From Lophius americanus (lineage: Eukaryota > Chordata > Actinopteri > Lophiiformes > Lophiidae), in assembly GCA_037951165.1 (NCBI GenBank), contig JBBDHG010000015.1, positions 6,738,501 through 6,802,500 on the forward strand: a stretch of 64,000 bases of DNA, written 5' to 3'. Of the stretch, positions 12,699 to 27,600 are shown in pieces. A program made the translations under genes and the position numbers. The notes beneath the pieces are model-generated. The model did not search any database. It was not told the origin of the DNA and saw nothing but the letters and a program-made list of their open reading frames with translations. Within the stretch, counting starts at the first letter, position 1. Each line of letters starts with the position of its first letter.

Positions 12699-15600
12699 CT
12701 ATCTGTTGGGTGTAGCTGCACTACCTTGCTGTTTGGAGTCTATGGAAGGTTGGCTGCACTCATGAGCGTAGTGGCCGTTCACACCGCAGTTATAACAGGA
12801 CACGTTGCCGCTCTTCTTGTTGATTCCTCCTCCTCCCAGTGGAGCGGTGGGCAGCATACTGAGAGGGTTCGGATACACGTGCTGCTGGTAGACTCGCTGA
12901 CAGAACGACGCCGCCGGCACCATCTGTTGCTGGAGGCCATAAGTAGCGGCTGCAGCGGCCTGGGTGCCAATAATATGTGATGGCACGTCTGCGTGGCTGT
13001 GAGAGTGAGTGTGGAGGGTGCCGTAGGGAGACTGGTGTGCAGGAGGGGGAGCAGTGGGGAAGAAGGGGGACAGGGTGGCTGCACCGTTGGTCTGGTGAGG
13101 GGGCTGTGCCTGGGTGAGGTAACTATTACTACACAGGCTTGTGAGCTGGAATAGAGGCGTAGGGATGTTGAAAACCTGTCGTGCTGCTGCCATCTGGGGG
13201 GTGGGGAAGAATAAGGGTGCTTGGCAGACAGGGGCAGCACTGACACCGTTGCTGACACTGACCCGTCCCCCACAGTTGTTGTGACAACCACAGGTCCCAC
13301 AGCCCATTGGCTGCTGCTGCGCTTGTTGTTGTGGTGTTGTTGGCTGCTGGGGGGGCAACTGTTGCTGCTGAACTGTGATAGGGTTGCCAGGGGCAACGGA
13401 GGCATTCCCACAGGAAGCACTGCTGTTGCTGTACAGTGTGCAGTTGCTCTGTGCCGTGCTGTGAGTAAGTGCTGGGCTCGGGCTGGGGGCAGGTCCAGGG
13501 GTATGGGTGGGCACAGCTGGAGCAACAGCTGCTTGCACATTTCCAGGAGACGGAGTAGCTCCAGCAGCTGCAGATACTCCTACAGTAGGCACGACAGAGG
13601 TGGGGGCAGGGGGCAGGTTGTAAGGAGAAGGCAGGCCAGACGGTAAGGTTAAGCCAGGGTGCTTTGCGTGTGTAGTCTCGGCGTGCGGCAGGGAGGAAGC
13701 AAGGCCAGTGCAGATGCTGGCCATATCTTGGCAGGGCAGAGACTGACGAGAAGAAGAGAAAGATGTTGGGCAAGGAGACATGACGCTGATGGCTCTTACA
13801 GGGACCTGGTGTGAGGCAAGTGGGGCAGAAGGCGCAGGACCACTCCCTGAAGCTCTATCAGAGCCACCCTGGCTGTGAGAAAAAACAGTTTTGAACCTCT
13901 GGACCACAGGCTGCCCTGCAGGACTTGCTTGAGGATGGAGGCCAATGGATGGAATACCAAAGGTTGGAAGTGAGTCCCTCTTCTCTGGTTCACTCCCAAT
14001 TCCGGAGCCTGTGACAGCTGAAGTCACCAAGGGCATCTGCATCCCCAGTGTCCCGGACGAGGGCTTCACGTCGTGGACAACCCTTTGGCTGGGAGGAGGG
14101 ACCAGTGGAAGTGGAGAATCAGCTGCCCCATTGGGGAGCATATAGGGCGAAGAATGGAGGACGGAAGAGAGGGACAACGAAGAGAGCTCTGTGCTGCTCT
14201 CCTCCACCTGGGCCAGGTGGTTCTTGGAAGACGTAGGGGGGACAAAGGTGCCATCTCTTTGCACAGCTGGAGAAGTCGGGTGGGTAGAGAACATGCCCTG
14301 TTCCGGACCTCGGCTGGAGTCATCAGAGCAGCTCTTTGTATCTAACAGTGAGGATAAGTCCATGTTACACCAAAATGATCAAGACAGGGAACAAGGAGAG
14401 CTCTTATGCTCACAACAGATGCGTCATTACAGAATGTTTTACCTTTAGTGTTGTCCTCCTCACTCTCCATACTCTCTGGTCTGCGTTGAGGACTGGAGGG
14501 AGAGCTGTAGCTTTCTGAGGATGTGTCACCTAAGGTGTCAGGACCAGAACCCTCATCTGTAAACAGGATGTGATAAATTAGAAAAGTAGATAATTTGAGG
14601 GAGGCAAAGGATTATGGGTTTTTGGTTGGGCGCTGCCAGAACAGATGTGTTCTGCTTTGCCCTTCTTCCAAGTTTCGTTACAATTCTCGCATGAACTTCA
14701 TGCATGGGTGGTTTTTATCAGGCGTGTGTCCCCATTGGCCAATGAGTTTTTTTACTGACAGTTCAGTGACTTTGACATTGTTCAGTACAGCCATGGGAGT
14801 TTGGGTTTGACAAGGGAGTCACAACCCCAAGCTCTCTTACAATTTATAATATGTAAGAATTTCTAGTCCGAACTATACCAGAAGATTTGAGAAAATTTAG
14901 GTAAGCCACAAGTCACTGTCACTTCCTGTCACTCAAGAAGCTCATTAGCCAATTGGAACCCACCAATCGAAATCTCAAACAGTTGACACGGACTCCACCT
15001 AGCTATTTCTCAATATGTTCTAATATCCCAGTGTGACTCAGTAATGAAGAAGTACAGTTAACATTTTTTCAGTCTTCAGTCATAACACGAGACAGATTTC
15101 CTTCAATCAATTCATATGAGTTAAAAATAAACACAACTAGACTTATAGTTTGGAAGTTATGAATATTAATATATATATATATATATACACATACATACAT
15201 ACAAACATACATACATACATACATACATACACACATACACAACATAGACCCACTTGGGTTGATTAATATGCACCAAATCTTAACTATATTGGACCAAATG
15301 TTGAGAAATGGTCCGAAAACTTTTGAAGATAAAGCGTTCCCTGGTGGCAGAAATATGTTTTCCAAAATCACTCCAGTTCATCCTCGCATGAAGGTCTATG
15401 TAGGTATAAAATTTCAAAATGACCTATGTGATAATTTTTGAGTTATCAGGTTAACGTGAAAGATTTGCGGCAGACATGGCAACAGTTCCATAATATTCCC
15501 AACTTTTCAGGGATACAAGAGTATTTGCTTGCAAGTCAAACATTTTACTTGTGAGATGATATTTTTTCCTTCAATGAGTTTTGTTCTCTTTCCAATATTT

Positions 15601-18600
15601 GTTAAATAAATAAAACATGTTGTTTGATAATTTGGGACAATCCGGTTCCTTATTTTTAGACTGTCAACCTCATTCCGACTACACCTGTCCCTGATTATAA
15701 TGTATTGACTTATTGGTGTATATAGAAGAAAGAGTCATTGACTTAAAATCATATTTTATCCTACATTGTTCCTGTTTGTTACCTTGTTCCATTATATATC
15801 TTTTGTTGTTGTAAAGATCAGATATTGGTACCAGGTAACAATACAACTATCCTTATGAAGTGTTTATGAATGGTTTATAATAAGTTGCTGCGAGCTGAGA
15901 GCTGCTATAACTCATAAGATAATAAAAAGTGACAGTGACTTATTGCTTGGTAAATAGTCAACTTGTATTTATTGGTGCAACATTATAAGTTACATACAAT
16001 TATTCATGATTTAAAAGGTGTTTATAATCTATTAATGACCGGAATTGTAAACTATTAATAAATCCTTTATGAGGGTAGTGTTATTGTAAAGTGGTACCCA
16101 GACATTTGTACTCCCAAAATAAACTTGGATAGAACATGCAGCCCAAACAAAATGTATTCATAATAAATTGAATGTTGTACGGGAACATGTTCTACTGATA
16201 CAATCAGAATTCACTGAACTAGTGACCTAATTTTATTTTATTGTTAAATAATCCCTTATGTTTCACATTCAAAGTTACTCTGAGCGGCATGCAACATAAA
16301 GACTAGTCCCGTCTCTTCTCATCATCCAACCAGGCAGGACAGACTGCGTTATGCTACTCACCTTTCCTCTGAGGCGACAGGGCTGACACCAATCTACCAT
16401 TGGTTAAAAAGCCAGTAACCTTCCCCTTCCCCTTCCCTTTGGACCTGAAACCACGCCAAGATGGGAGTAAGTTTATTTTTGCAGCATCGTCTAAGTGATC
16501 ATTTATTCAAGGTGATGAGAGAGAAACAGAATTATGGAGGATGTTTTATGAATGTGTGGGAAAAATTTCCCACTGCAACTCTCACCTGTCGGAGGGCTGG
16601 CCTCTAATCTTTGTTTTAGGGACCGAGCGGCTTCTCTTCTCAGGGTCCAGGAGCTTTGAAGAAGAGAGCAAGTCAGAACAACTTAGAGTTAACTAAAAAT
16701 TGTCAAACTTGGCATTACTAAGCGCTGTCTTGTCACATTTACTGTATATGCTGTCTGAATGTTGTGAAAAGATGTAGAACTATTTGTTACTTTCCTTTCC
16801 AAGGTACCAATGCTCTACTGTGGAAAATCGGGTTCCTTTTTATTTTCTGTGAATACAATCAGTTTGCAAACTATGGAAAAGGTCCAGGAATATGAGATTC
16901 ACTGATGTCTTTAGCTTGTTCTTTTTGGAAAAAAAATGTAGAGTATTTTTCTATACTCAGTTTTGGATTTTACTTGCTTTTGAAATGTGAAAAATGAACA
17001 GTTTATTATATGCAAATATTTAAACATAATCAGTGAGCCAAGTGCTCCTTGATTTGAAATATTTGTGGCTCCTGCCTATCTCCCAGTTACTCAAATACAT
17101 TGAATAACTTGACCTGTATAAGTGAGATTAGCCCAGCAGACTTCTAATGACGTGGCACTGTATGACACAAATCCACAAACCAACCACACCCACCAGCTAT
17201 AATGATAAACCAGAGTTCATTGAAATATGCAAAACAGTGTGGCTGTTACTTGACCTAGCAGGTTCTTGGAGCTGGGCAATATGACTCCAAATATATGTAT
17301 ATGTATACAGAGTTTGGTTAAACCAACTTTGAAATCCACTAGATGTTTATGTTGACAGGAAAGCTCCTGCTTTTGAGTTCATGTCATCACTGAACACAGC
17401 AGCTGTGATTGTATCACTAAAGCTTGGGGTTCAATTTGTAGGCCATATGGAACACCGCTGCTTGAGCTCGTCTAGGGATGGATATTTCTAGTCCACAGAG
17501 TTGGTATTTTCTGTAACAGAATAGACTAAATTTGGCATATCAGAGGTAATATGGAGCTGACCACGTTGTGTGGAAGTAGGGGCTACTTCCTGTACAAATA
17601 ATGTTAGTCGCCCCGCAAAGTAACATAGCATGGTCTAACTCATATATCAGACCCTGCAGAAATTGCCATGACCAACACATTCCCCTTTCTGCGAGTTTAA
17701 GTGACTTTGGAAACCGCAAACATTGTTTGAATCGGAGGTGTTCACTCTGCTATGTGTCGTTGTGTCATTTGACCAGACATTCAAACATTTCTCAAGGAAA
17801 ATGATGACAATAATCTGTTTACTAATATTTCAGTGGTTTGTTGAAATACTGCGACTAAAAACTGGGAACACTATTTTGGTCAAACATTTCAGAATGAGAG
17901 TAGTTATTTCTCATAAGTAATTATAGTAGAAGGTACCCCAGTGGAGCTCTCACCTGCTCAGCCTCCTGGCTATTCCTCAGTGTGCAGTTCTTCCTCCTCT
18001 CTGTTGGACAATTTAGCTCTGAGGGATGGCCCCCCCTCCGATTATCACCCTGGGGGCCCTTGGCACTAGAGAGACTGGTGGAGAAACGCCAAATGTAACT
18101 GTGGTTCTTTTATATGTTTCCTTACTGTTCGATAACAGTATAACCAAAGACACGTGAAGCAAATACTATTGATTATGCAAGGCATCTGTCAGAGGGAAAG
18201 ATATATTTGGCGTCAATTGGAGATTTTGTACCCCCCCTTCATGGAAACATTGTAATCCCTTATTGCAGTTGCATCTTCGAGCAGGATTATGCTCCCGGAC
18301 ACAATCCGAGAATGCTTCAGCAATGTTTTGAGGAACACAACAACCAGTTCAAGGTGTTGACATGACCTCCGAAGACCCCAGATATAAATCTAATCCAGAT
18401 TTTGCGGGATTTGATGGACAAACACAACTGATCCTAAGAGGCCCCACTTTACTACTTCCAGGACTTAAAGGATCTGCTGTTAACATCTTGGTACAAGATC
18501 TTGGTACAAGATACAGCACTATTACAGAGGTGTACTGGAGTTCACATCTTATTGGGTCAGAGCTGTTTTAATCACAAAAATGAGGATTTAATAGGCAGGT

Positions 18601-21600
18601 GGTTAAAAGGTTATGGCCTATTGGTGTATATCATCTGAATTCAAACTAATTTGCTATTGTTTACTATAACATACAATATATCCACAGAAGTGATCTCCTA
18701 CTTCCATCATGAGGGCTCACAGATTTCATCACAGTCTACTCACCCTTGACATGGACTTTTGGTCCCGTGCTTTTTCTTGTGTCCCTGAACATACAAGTCT
18801 AAACATGAAAGAGAGAGATAAAAAAACAGTCTGTTAGTCTTTCACTCATGAATGGACTAAAACAAGAAAGTGCCCCAAAAGGTCAATTACGGACCCTTGA
18901 TGAGAAAATTCCCTCAGGGTACATCAATACTCAATTCAAAAAGTTACTTATTGATCTGTATTTCTTCTTCTTTGTTCTGTATCGCACTTCACAATGACTC
19001 CGCTTACAAATCAATATGTGATAATATTAATCTACACAGAAAAACACACACAGACACGCACACACCACACACGACTCCTTACACTGATGGGGTGAACTCA
19101 GTCCGGAACATAACTAAGGCAAATATAGCCTTGAAATATGAGGATTGGACTCGCCTTTCCAAACAACCTCCAAAAATAAACACTGCTCAACTTTTTCGTG
19201 TTCACTACGAAGCTCCAGCTATGGCTGCAGCCCGTGGTTAGTGGGTCGTTCCTTTACCCGTGGTTAGTGGGCTGCTGTTATTACTACTACTACAAAGAGC
19301 TAGATTGTTCCACGTCTTCTCACCTTCATCCTGACTGGAGGCATCAGAACAGTCCCCCTGATAGGCCTTCCCCAACGAGCAATTGCCTAAAAAGGAAAAA
19401 GAAACAACAGTAAACAAATTATGGAGTTAAAATGATTTGTTGTGCTTTACAACCACATTCTTTAACATCTTAATTAGAAAGAACACTTTGTATTACATCA
19501 TAGAGTTAAGTAATACGTTTTATTTGCTAAATACTTAATTCAATGAACAAATTACAGCCATTCATAAATTAAGGCAGGCTTATTTCAATAAAGGGGGAAT
19601 TCATAGTGCTTTACAAAATACATTTATAAAAAAAAGCATTAAGAGATTAAAGGGATTTTAAGGGAAATTGAAAAATATAAGAAAATGGAAGAGTTAAATT
19701 TAGTTGTTACAGAGTGTAATAACTGAGTTATTAATGGATTGAATTAAAGTCAGCGGCAAACAGGAAGGTCTTCAACCTTAATTTAACAGACTTGAGAGTT
19801 GTAGTAGTTCTGCAGTTTCTGAGTTAATTCCAGAAACCGCAGAACTACCATAACAACATAACAACTTAGTGCTGCTTCCCCATGTTTAATTTTCTCTGGG
19901 GACAGAATGTAGACCCGCCCCAGACGACTTGACAGGATGACTGGACGGTTCATAACATTGCCGCATCAGACATTTGAATTGACTCTGAACCATTCATGCT
20001 TTGTAGAACAACGGTAGGATTTTTCAAAATCTATTCTGTGGCAAAAAGGAAGCCAGTGTAAAGATAATAGATATAATATAGAAATTACTAATTGCTTGAA
20101 TTTTCTATCTCATTTTCTCAACTCAGCAACATCATTTGTCAAAGGCACATCAAGTAAATAGTCAACACTTAAAATATATATAAAACTAGCGCTGTCAGGT
20201 GAGTAAAAAATTATTTGAATTTATTATATTCCTTGCCATTCATTAATCAAAATTTATTAAATACATCAATATGTGCTGTGAAAATTATTAAGAAATGTCT
20301 AGATTCAAATGGATTGTGATATATCAGTATACCAAAGTATTTTCTGGTGATGGATGGACATGGTTTTCAGACATTACAATAATTATTAAGTTCAAAAAAT
20401 TTGATTGACTGCATGAACGACTATCAGTTGGTTGGAATAAACTTTTTACCGGGACATTACTACCGGGAGTCTGGTAGTAATGTTCTAATAACACTCACAG
20501 ATGCAGGCTGTTTGCATCTAGGGCTGAAACGACACTTCAGTGTCATCGACAATGAAAATATTTCGATATACTTGGAGTGCATGAACTTGTCGAGCGATTT
20601 ATTTCCTTCCCCAGTGAAGATGGCAACGTCGGAATATCGTCATTCTGCAAATGAAAGTTGATCCTACAAATATTTACCCGCAACAGAGTCATAACAGGAT
20701 GGTGGTGTGTAAGCTTTATAAAAAGGAATTGATGTACCACATATAAAAAGAGTATATCCTGGGGCTCTTTGACATGATATTGACGAGACAGCAGTGCTGG
20801 TATTTCCTTCAGCGACCATTCTATGTTTGTATGACATGGGAATCACCGTAATGTCCTTTTCTGTCTGTATATGTTTCTGACACAAACTCAACAAAGACTT
20901 CCTGGAACAGCTGCTAATGTCTCGTATAGCAACACCGCTTTCCAGAGCAAATTGTAGGCAATTTGTTTTTATGCAAATATAGACATTTTACAGATTAAAA
21001 AACACATGTGCTTTCCTATTACAATTTGAACTAGACATTAAAATAAATCAAAACAAATGGCAATTAATGACAAAATAAAGAAATAATTTTATGAAAAGCT
21101 ACCTGAGTACAGAGTTTAAAGATTTGTGGTCAAAGTTATAGCCATGTTTGATTGGTAAATTCACCATAGGATTTCCAAAATAATCTATTGATTAATAAAC
21201 TAACCAAAAACAATTGTTCTTTTTTTCTATCAACTAATTGAAATCATAAATCGACAGATTATTGAATTAAAAAAAAAATCATTAATATATAATTCCTATT
21301 TGCAACCGCTTTTAAACAAAGCAGTAGAACATGATGCTAGAGCGACAGCGGAAACATGCTAAAGCCATCAAGTAGCTCGGTGTAGAATTAATCTAAAGGA
21401 ATAAAGGAAAATAAGTATTAACTCCTCATCATCATCAACATAATCTGAGAACAAAGCCGCGAGCAGAAGAAGCTCCAGCCAGAGTTCATGAATAAATGGC
21501 GGCAGACAAAGAAAGTTTCGTGTTAGATTTGCAGAAAACAAAGGTCCCTCATCACATGGATGATAGCTAAGGATGTCAGCTTTGATGAAAGCGGTGATTT

Positions 21601-24600
21601 TTTAACTTTTATGATGTTTGTTGAGTTGACAGGGCCATCTACCTAAAACTATAACAGACGCATGGAAGAGACTATAAAGTGTATGAAGTGCTTTATATAG
21701 TATCATTCTGAGGAAGTTGGTGACTGTTCAGTGTCACCAGACATTTAATTTTGCAGTCAAGCATGACTGGACCAAAAGGAGAACGAAATCTAGGGAAAAC
21801 TTTGTTACTATGACAATAGGATGGATGTACAGTATGTTCACTTGTTTTAATACTCACATCTGGAGCAGGTAGGTTTTGTGGAGTAACTGGAGTCACAGTT
21901 GAAGAAGCTACAGACCTTCCTGGTCTGTCTGAAGACAGGAGGAGCACACAGGAACCGTTCCCTAAAAATCAACAGAGACAAGAAAAACTAAGCAACTCTT
22001 CAGTCTACTTAAAATGTAGACATTAATAGAATCAAAAAAAGAAAAAATGTAAGCTGGTTTAATTCAACAACAATGGAAAATTAACACTTTATAAGGATGT
22101 AAAGCTTAGAACACAACAAAAGTCCTAGTATTTCAGAGGATGCTAACTTGTACTGATGAGGAAAATTAGTTCTTAAAAAGAACAAATAATTGTTTTTATA
22201 ATATATAATTCCTTTGTACCAGTTAAGCTTCTGGCCATAAGGTGGAGTGGAGCAAGGAGCAGAATTCCTTATTGCTTGGCTGAGCTGGTTGATGAGAAGC
22301 CTGACTTCAGACTGATAGGTTTCACTTTGTAGTAAACGAAACTAAAGGACACCAAAGTTAGGGTTGAGTATGTGTGACTTGGCGAGGATTCAAAAGTCAA
22401 TTTCTAGTAAAACAGGAGGCTTGATCAGGAACACAGAGGCGTTGTGCTGTAGGTGTGTTAACCAATTGGTTGGAGAAGTATTTAAGTCTTATTTATTTAA
22501 GCAAAAAGTACTAATACTCCACTTTGAAACTACTCCATTACTTTTAATTCTCTGCATTTCAACCTTTCTTAGTCAAAAGTGTGTATCTATCGCAGCAAAA
22601 CTTTCTTTTCATTTCTTTCTTTCTTTTCATGTGCAGTAAAATGTTCAAAGTAATTCCTGTCAGTGTTGTTCCTATTATATATGATGGTTTTGTATAAATT
22701 TGCATTTTGTATTTTACTGTTTTATATGTTCCAAGTTGAGAAAAATTCGATATAAATTAGAACCACCTGCAAGTTGTTGTGTTGGACAAATGCTTTTTTC
22801 TATTCTATCACCAACATTTCAGCAATTTGTGCTACAGTAGCTCTTCTGTGGGATCAGACAAGACAGGCTAACTTTCACTCCATAAAAAAAAACGACATCA
22901 TTTTAATGTTAATTTTTTAAGATCTGGACCTTTTGTGAATACTCATGGCTTCAATATAAAGTACCTTAGATTCTTCTCCACGTCCCTGCTCTCACTCTGG
23001 TCCCCCTGGTTCAGAAGCCTCAGGATGCTCTTCTCAAATGACTCAGTGCACTGATCCTTAGGAAGCTGCAGAGACAAAGGCATGGACCAGTCACCTCGTA
23101 GTTCATGCTCAGACTTTACCTCATTGCTGAACGGTTTTGTGGCTTGATTGTCAAAACTACTATTAAAACAAACCTTAGTAATAATTTAAAGCAAACAAGA
23201 CTTTATTCAAATTTGGTTGTGTGCATCTCAGCCTTGTAGAGAAAGGTAAAAAGCTAAGAAACTCTGAAGAACTTTGCTTTTAAACAAGTGCTTCTAGCTG
23301 ACATTTCAAGCCAACCTTTTCCCTGTTGCTACCATCTGTGTTTCTATAATTATTGCACGCCTTAAAAACAGACCGAAACTAAGAAACAGGCAATATCTTG
23401 AAAATCTTTTTGTTCTTATTAAATATCCAACGTCTTCCAGCAGACATTTTAACTTGAATATAATAAATAATTACTTAATATTGAAAGTAATTACAAAATG
23501 TGATCATTAATATTTCTATAAACCGTGACAGGCTGACTATGGACAATAGCAGGATATCCAAAGGACATGACAAACAGCCACAGCCTGTTCACCCTGCTGC
23601 CATTGGCCAACAGAAGTATCCGCTGCCATTCAAGCACACTTCAGGGCCACTGCACTCCATCATAACAGTTTTCTATGTAGTATGAAAGTCTCACAAATTG
23701 CCTTTCATTGGGCAGCCTTACCTTTTAAAATGACAATTAAATAGCCTTTGAAGAGAAGAAGCTTGTCGCTTATTCAATATTGATAAGGTGCATCTTGACA
23801 GCTAATTAGCACTTTGACATTTGATCCAAATGTAAAGTGCGTTATAAATTAAATGTATTTTTATTATAATTATTAATTAGCGGATTTAGCCAGTTAGCAC
23901 CTTTTAGCTAATGGACCCAGAAAATCTGCCAACAGTGGAAACATAATGTGAGGAGCGCAGAAGTTTAAGTGTAATGCAAGTTCACATGCTTTTTCACACC
24001 TTCTGTTAACACACAGTGATTTGCCATCTAACCAGTATGGACACATCAAATCAAAGCCCTGTGAGGGGAAGTCACTGAAAAGTGAAGCTGAGTTTCGAAA
24101 TATGTAGTGGTTGGCTGGTCTGTATTATAATAAATAATATCAATATTAATTTCGAAGTTATTTCATTAAGGCATTACTTGAAGAAAAATGGGTACCTTCA
24201 GAAGGAAATTCTCCAGTTCCAGGTGGGTTTTGGTCACACTGCTAGAGGAGGAGTCTGACCACTTCACCTGAAACACAACAGAGCATTCTCCATCACTGAA
24301 GACAATAGTGAGACTTGAGAACAGTGAAATGGGAAATGGGGTTAGCTTAGAAACTCTGTGTACGATATCATAGAAATTTAATGACAGATACCCAAGAAGA
24401 AACCAAACTAGTGCCCAGCACCGAGGTGCTTTTACACCTCTCTCCCTCCCTAACCAACCAGACAAGAGCTTTTATGTTTTTGAAATGAACCTAGTCTAAA
24501 AATTCAGCAATTAAAAATATTAACGGGCAAGAAACCGGATGCAAGTTCTACAAGTGGGGCGATCCGTTCCCCTCCCACTTTAAAAAGAGGAAAGGAAGTG

Positions 24601-27600
24601 GGAATGACATCTCTCTTTTTGAGATAATCAAAATGAAGTCTACTTGGGAATAGGGATGGGAATTTTAATTGAAAATACTATTTTTTAAGTATTCAAATAC
24701 TATTCAAAAGTTTGGGTCTACTGTTAATATAAAAGCATTTTTCTAAGTTATCCTTAAAAAGATTCAAATTTTCAGCTGATAATACACAAACAAAAACATA
24801 GTTCTAAATATTACATTCCATGTATTCAAAGATATACCGCAAAATACACACAGTACCGTTAAGGCTGCATGTCAGCAAGGAGACTGCAGCGACAAAGCCA
24901 AAACTTGACATGATACTTAGATCTATGGGCATCTCGCTTTTTGTGAAAAAGACCTAATATATTACAAAGATTTTTTTTTTTCATTATAGGTCTGACAATG
25001 ATGGAAAAGGAGTCCATGTGGTAATACAACGTTTTCCCTGCGTATCTGTGCCAAGGAGCCATGTAACAAACCACTGATGTAGACTCTTAAAAAATTATAG
25101 AATTTTATTGGTTTGGCATCAAGCTATACTCCCTCACCTAGCTACCCTTTTGTAGCTTTGACAAATATGAGAGTGGAACGCAGGAAGGTTTTACCGCAGT
25201 AGAGAGGAAAGCGTTTGTGTATGTGTGCATTTGTGTGTTAGTTCCAGCAGGTGCGCCACAGGAAAGAGTAGACATAACGATAAACAAAACTCAGTGTTTA
25301 CAGTCTTACTTAGACAAACAAACAATATAACACAAAAGAAATCTTCCAGACATCTTAATCGACAGAGTGTGTGTGAGTGTGTACATGTTACGTTCTTGTT
25401 ACCTACCTCAAATTTGTACTCCTTATCTATTCTTGTCCTAGAGACGCCCCTGAGGACAATTCCCTCTATATGCACCGCTGCAGGAACAGAGGATTGATAA
25501 ATTGTGTCAAATTACGAAAGACATGATGTATTTTTTATTATTACAAATACAATAGAAATAATGATAAGGATTTTCATTCTTATGGCATCTTTCACACCAA
25601 AAAATTAGCAGAAGGTGCTTTTCGACACAGAAGTTACATGCACAAAACTGCTAAAAAGACAGACGGATGGTAAAAACGGCAAGAAAGAATTTCTTTAAAC
25701 ATGTGAATGATAGTTAAAGTAGAGATGCACAAAAGTAGGGACGGTTTAAGGAATAAAAAATAATGTGAAATGAGGAAAAAACAGAGGTTTTCTGATCATA
25801 ATCTATATAATCTCATGATCATCTATCAGCATGTTTGTGCTTGATAGACATAAAAGTGTAAATAAATAAATAAAACTTTGCAGTGTTGAAGAAAGTGAAA
25901 ACAAATTCCGACTCCGACCTCTTTTCCATTAATATATATACCATATATATATATATATATATAAACACAAACATATACCTCAATTCATATACCATATGGG
26001 AAATAATAATAATATATAAATAATAATATATGTGTCGATGCTATGTTCAAGCCAGATGTGAACTCAATTTTTTGCAAATGCAAAGTCAAAGTATATGTGC
26101 AGGTATTTAAAAATCCTCAGCTTCAGTGGGAGAACACAAATTCGTATAATTTGCATCATTCGCATAATTGTCTGTGTCCGTCTCTGGAAAATGCTTTGAG
26201 GGGTGTAGATTAAGGATTTTTGACATGATCACAGGTGTAATTCTGACAAATGGGGTGGCTTGAATCAAGTAAGCAATCACACTAAACCTAGCGTCAATGC
26301 TGATGTGAACACAGCATAAGACATTAACTATTTCAGCTCACCTTCTCGTTGTGCTGTCCAGCGGCTTGACCGTCGACTCTGGCATGGAGGATGGGAAGCT
26401 GCGCATTCCCCCAAACTGGCTGAGGAATGGAGGGAATCCACCTTCTGACTCGTAAACTCCTGGAGACCAAAGACACACCAAGACAAGTTACATTTGCTCG
26501 AAGCGGAGAAATAACCTCCTCATCTCTGATGGTACTACAGACACTATATTCCTGAATTATGCAGTAGATTTCTGTAAGTGGGTTTACATAGGACACTTTT
26601 CTCCTTTCCCAATTGCAATGTCGTTCGCCTGTTTGCATGACTTGTGATCTTTTCCAACCAGGTGTTTACATGCATCGACTCACCTGATCAGAAACACTTG
26701 GCGATAATGCTTCGGTGAGTTGGGTGCCGACCGCCAACAACCGCCCAGAAGAAGAATACTTCAAAGAGGGTATGCACGGAAGTGACTTTTCGCCCATCTA
26801 ACCGTCCAAATATGTTAAAATATTTCAAAGTTGCAATGAATAAATCACTCTCCGATGCAGACCGGTACTGTTTTAAAGTCGCCATATTATGGCGACTTCA
26901 AAACAGCGTTGTGACATGTTCTGTCACGACATGTTATGTCACGACATGTTATGCAACAACATGTTATGTCACGACGCTGGGAATGCGCAGATACAACTCA
27001 AACAGAAAGCTTTCCAATACAGCGACTGGAAAGGCTGTCGGACAAGATTTTGACAACCTCCTTGCAAAGGAATGGAATCTAATTCGGAAAGATTCTTTCC
27101 ATTCGGAAAGGGGTGTTTACATGGAGCATTTTCTTTCTGATTAGACGTCTTTTCCGAATCTAATCGTTTTTAGGCTGTCCATGGAAACCCACCAAGTGAT
27201 GACACAGCCTGTGACAGGCCAGAGGAAGGTGAGCCAGAGTTGTGTACTTGAATAGTGCTCCTGAATAATGAGTGAGTGGTTGAGTGATTAAGAGAGCAGC
27301 AGAGCGTGAATTGCGAATGGATTAGAAGAAAAGGTTACCAGTGACTTGATAAGTGATTAGATTAGCAGAAGTTTGTCAGTTTGGCGGTTAACATACAGTG
27401 GAGTTTAGAGTGAACTTAGACAAAATCAAGAAGTGTCTCCTTTTTTTCTTTACACAACTGCTGGAAAAGTTAAGCAAATGATCACAGAAGCAAAAGAGAA
27501 TCAGTTGGATAATTTCCTATGATGTCATGGTTTGGAAGTTTCTCTGTAAAGAACAGGAACTCTCAATCAGATTGTGGATAGGTCAAGTTAGCTGATTTGT

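Larger units (their letters stand above)
14557..16361. other. zcchc2 intron with microsatellite and dispersed repeat
   Basis: 1.8 kb intron. It holds the AT/ATAC microsatellite at 15166-15240 and a dispersed repeat at 15270-15480; nothing else was recognised. Confidence 0.6.

Noticed and set aside
12779..13773. Long open frames on both strands overlapping zcchc2 exon 13
   Set aside because: They are out-of-frame shadows of a GC-richer Pro/Ser/Gln coding exon; the true frame matches ZCCHC2 and carries the zinc knuckle.
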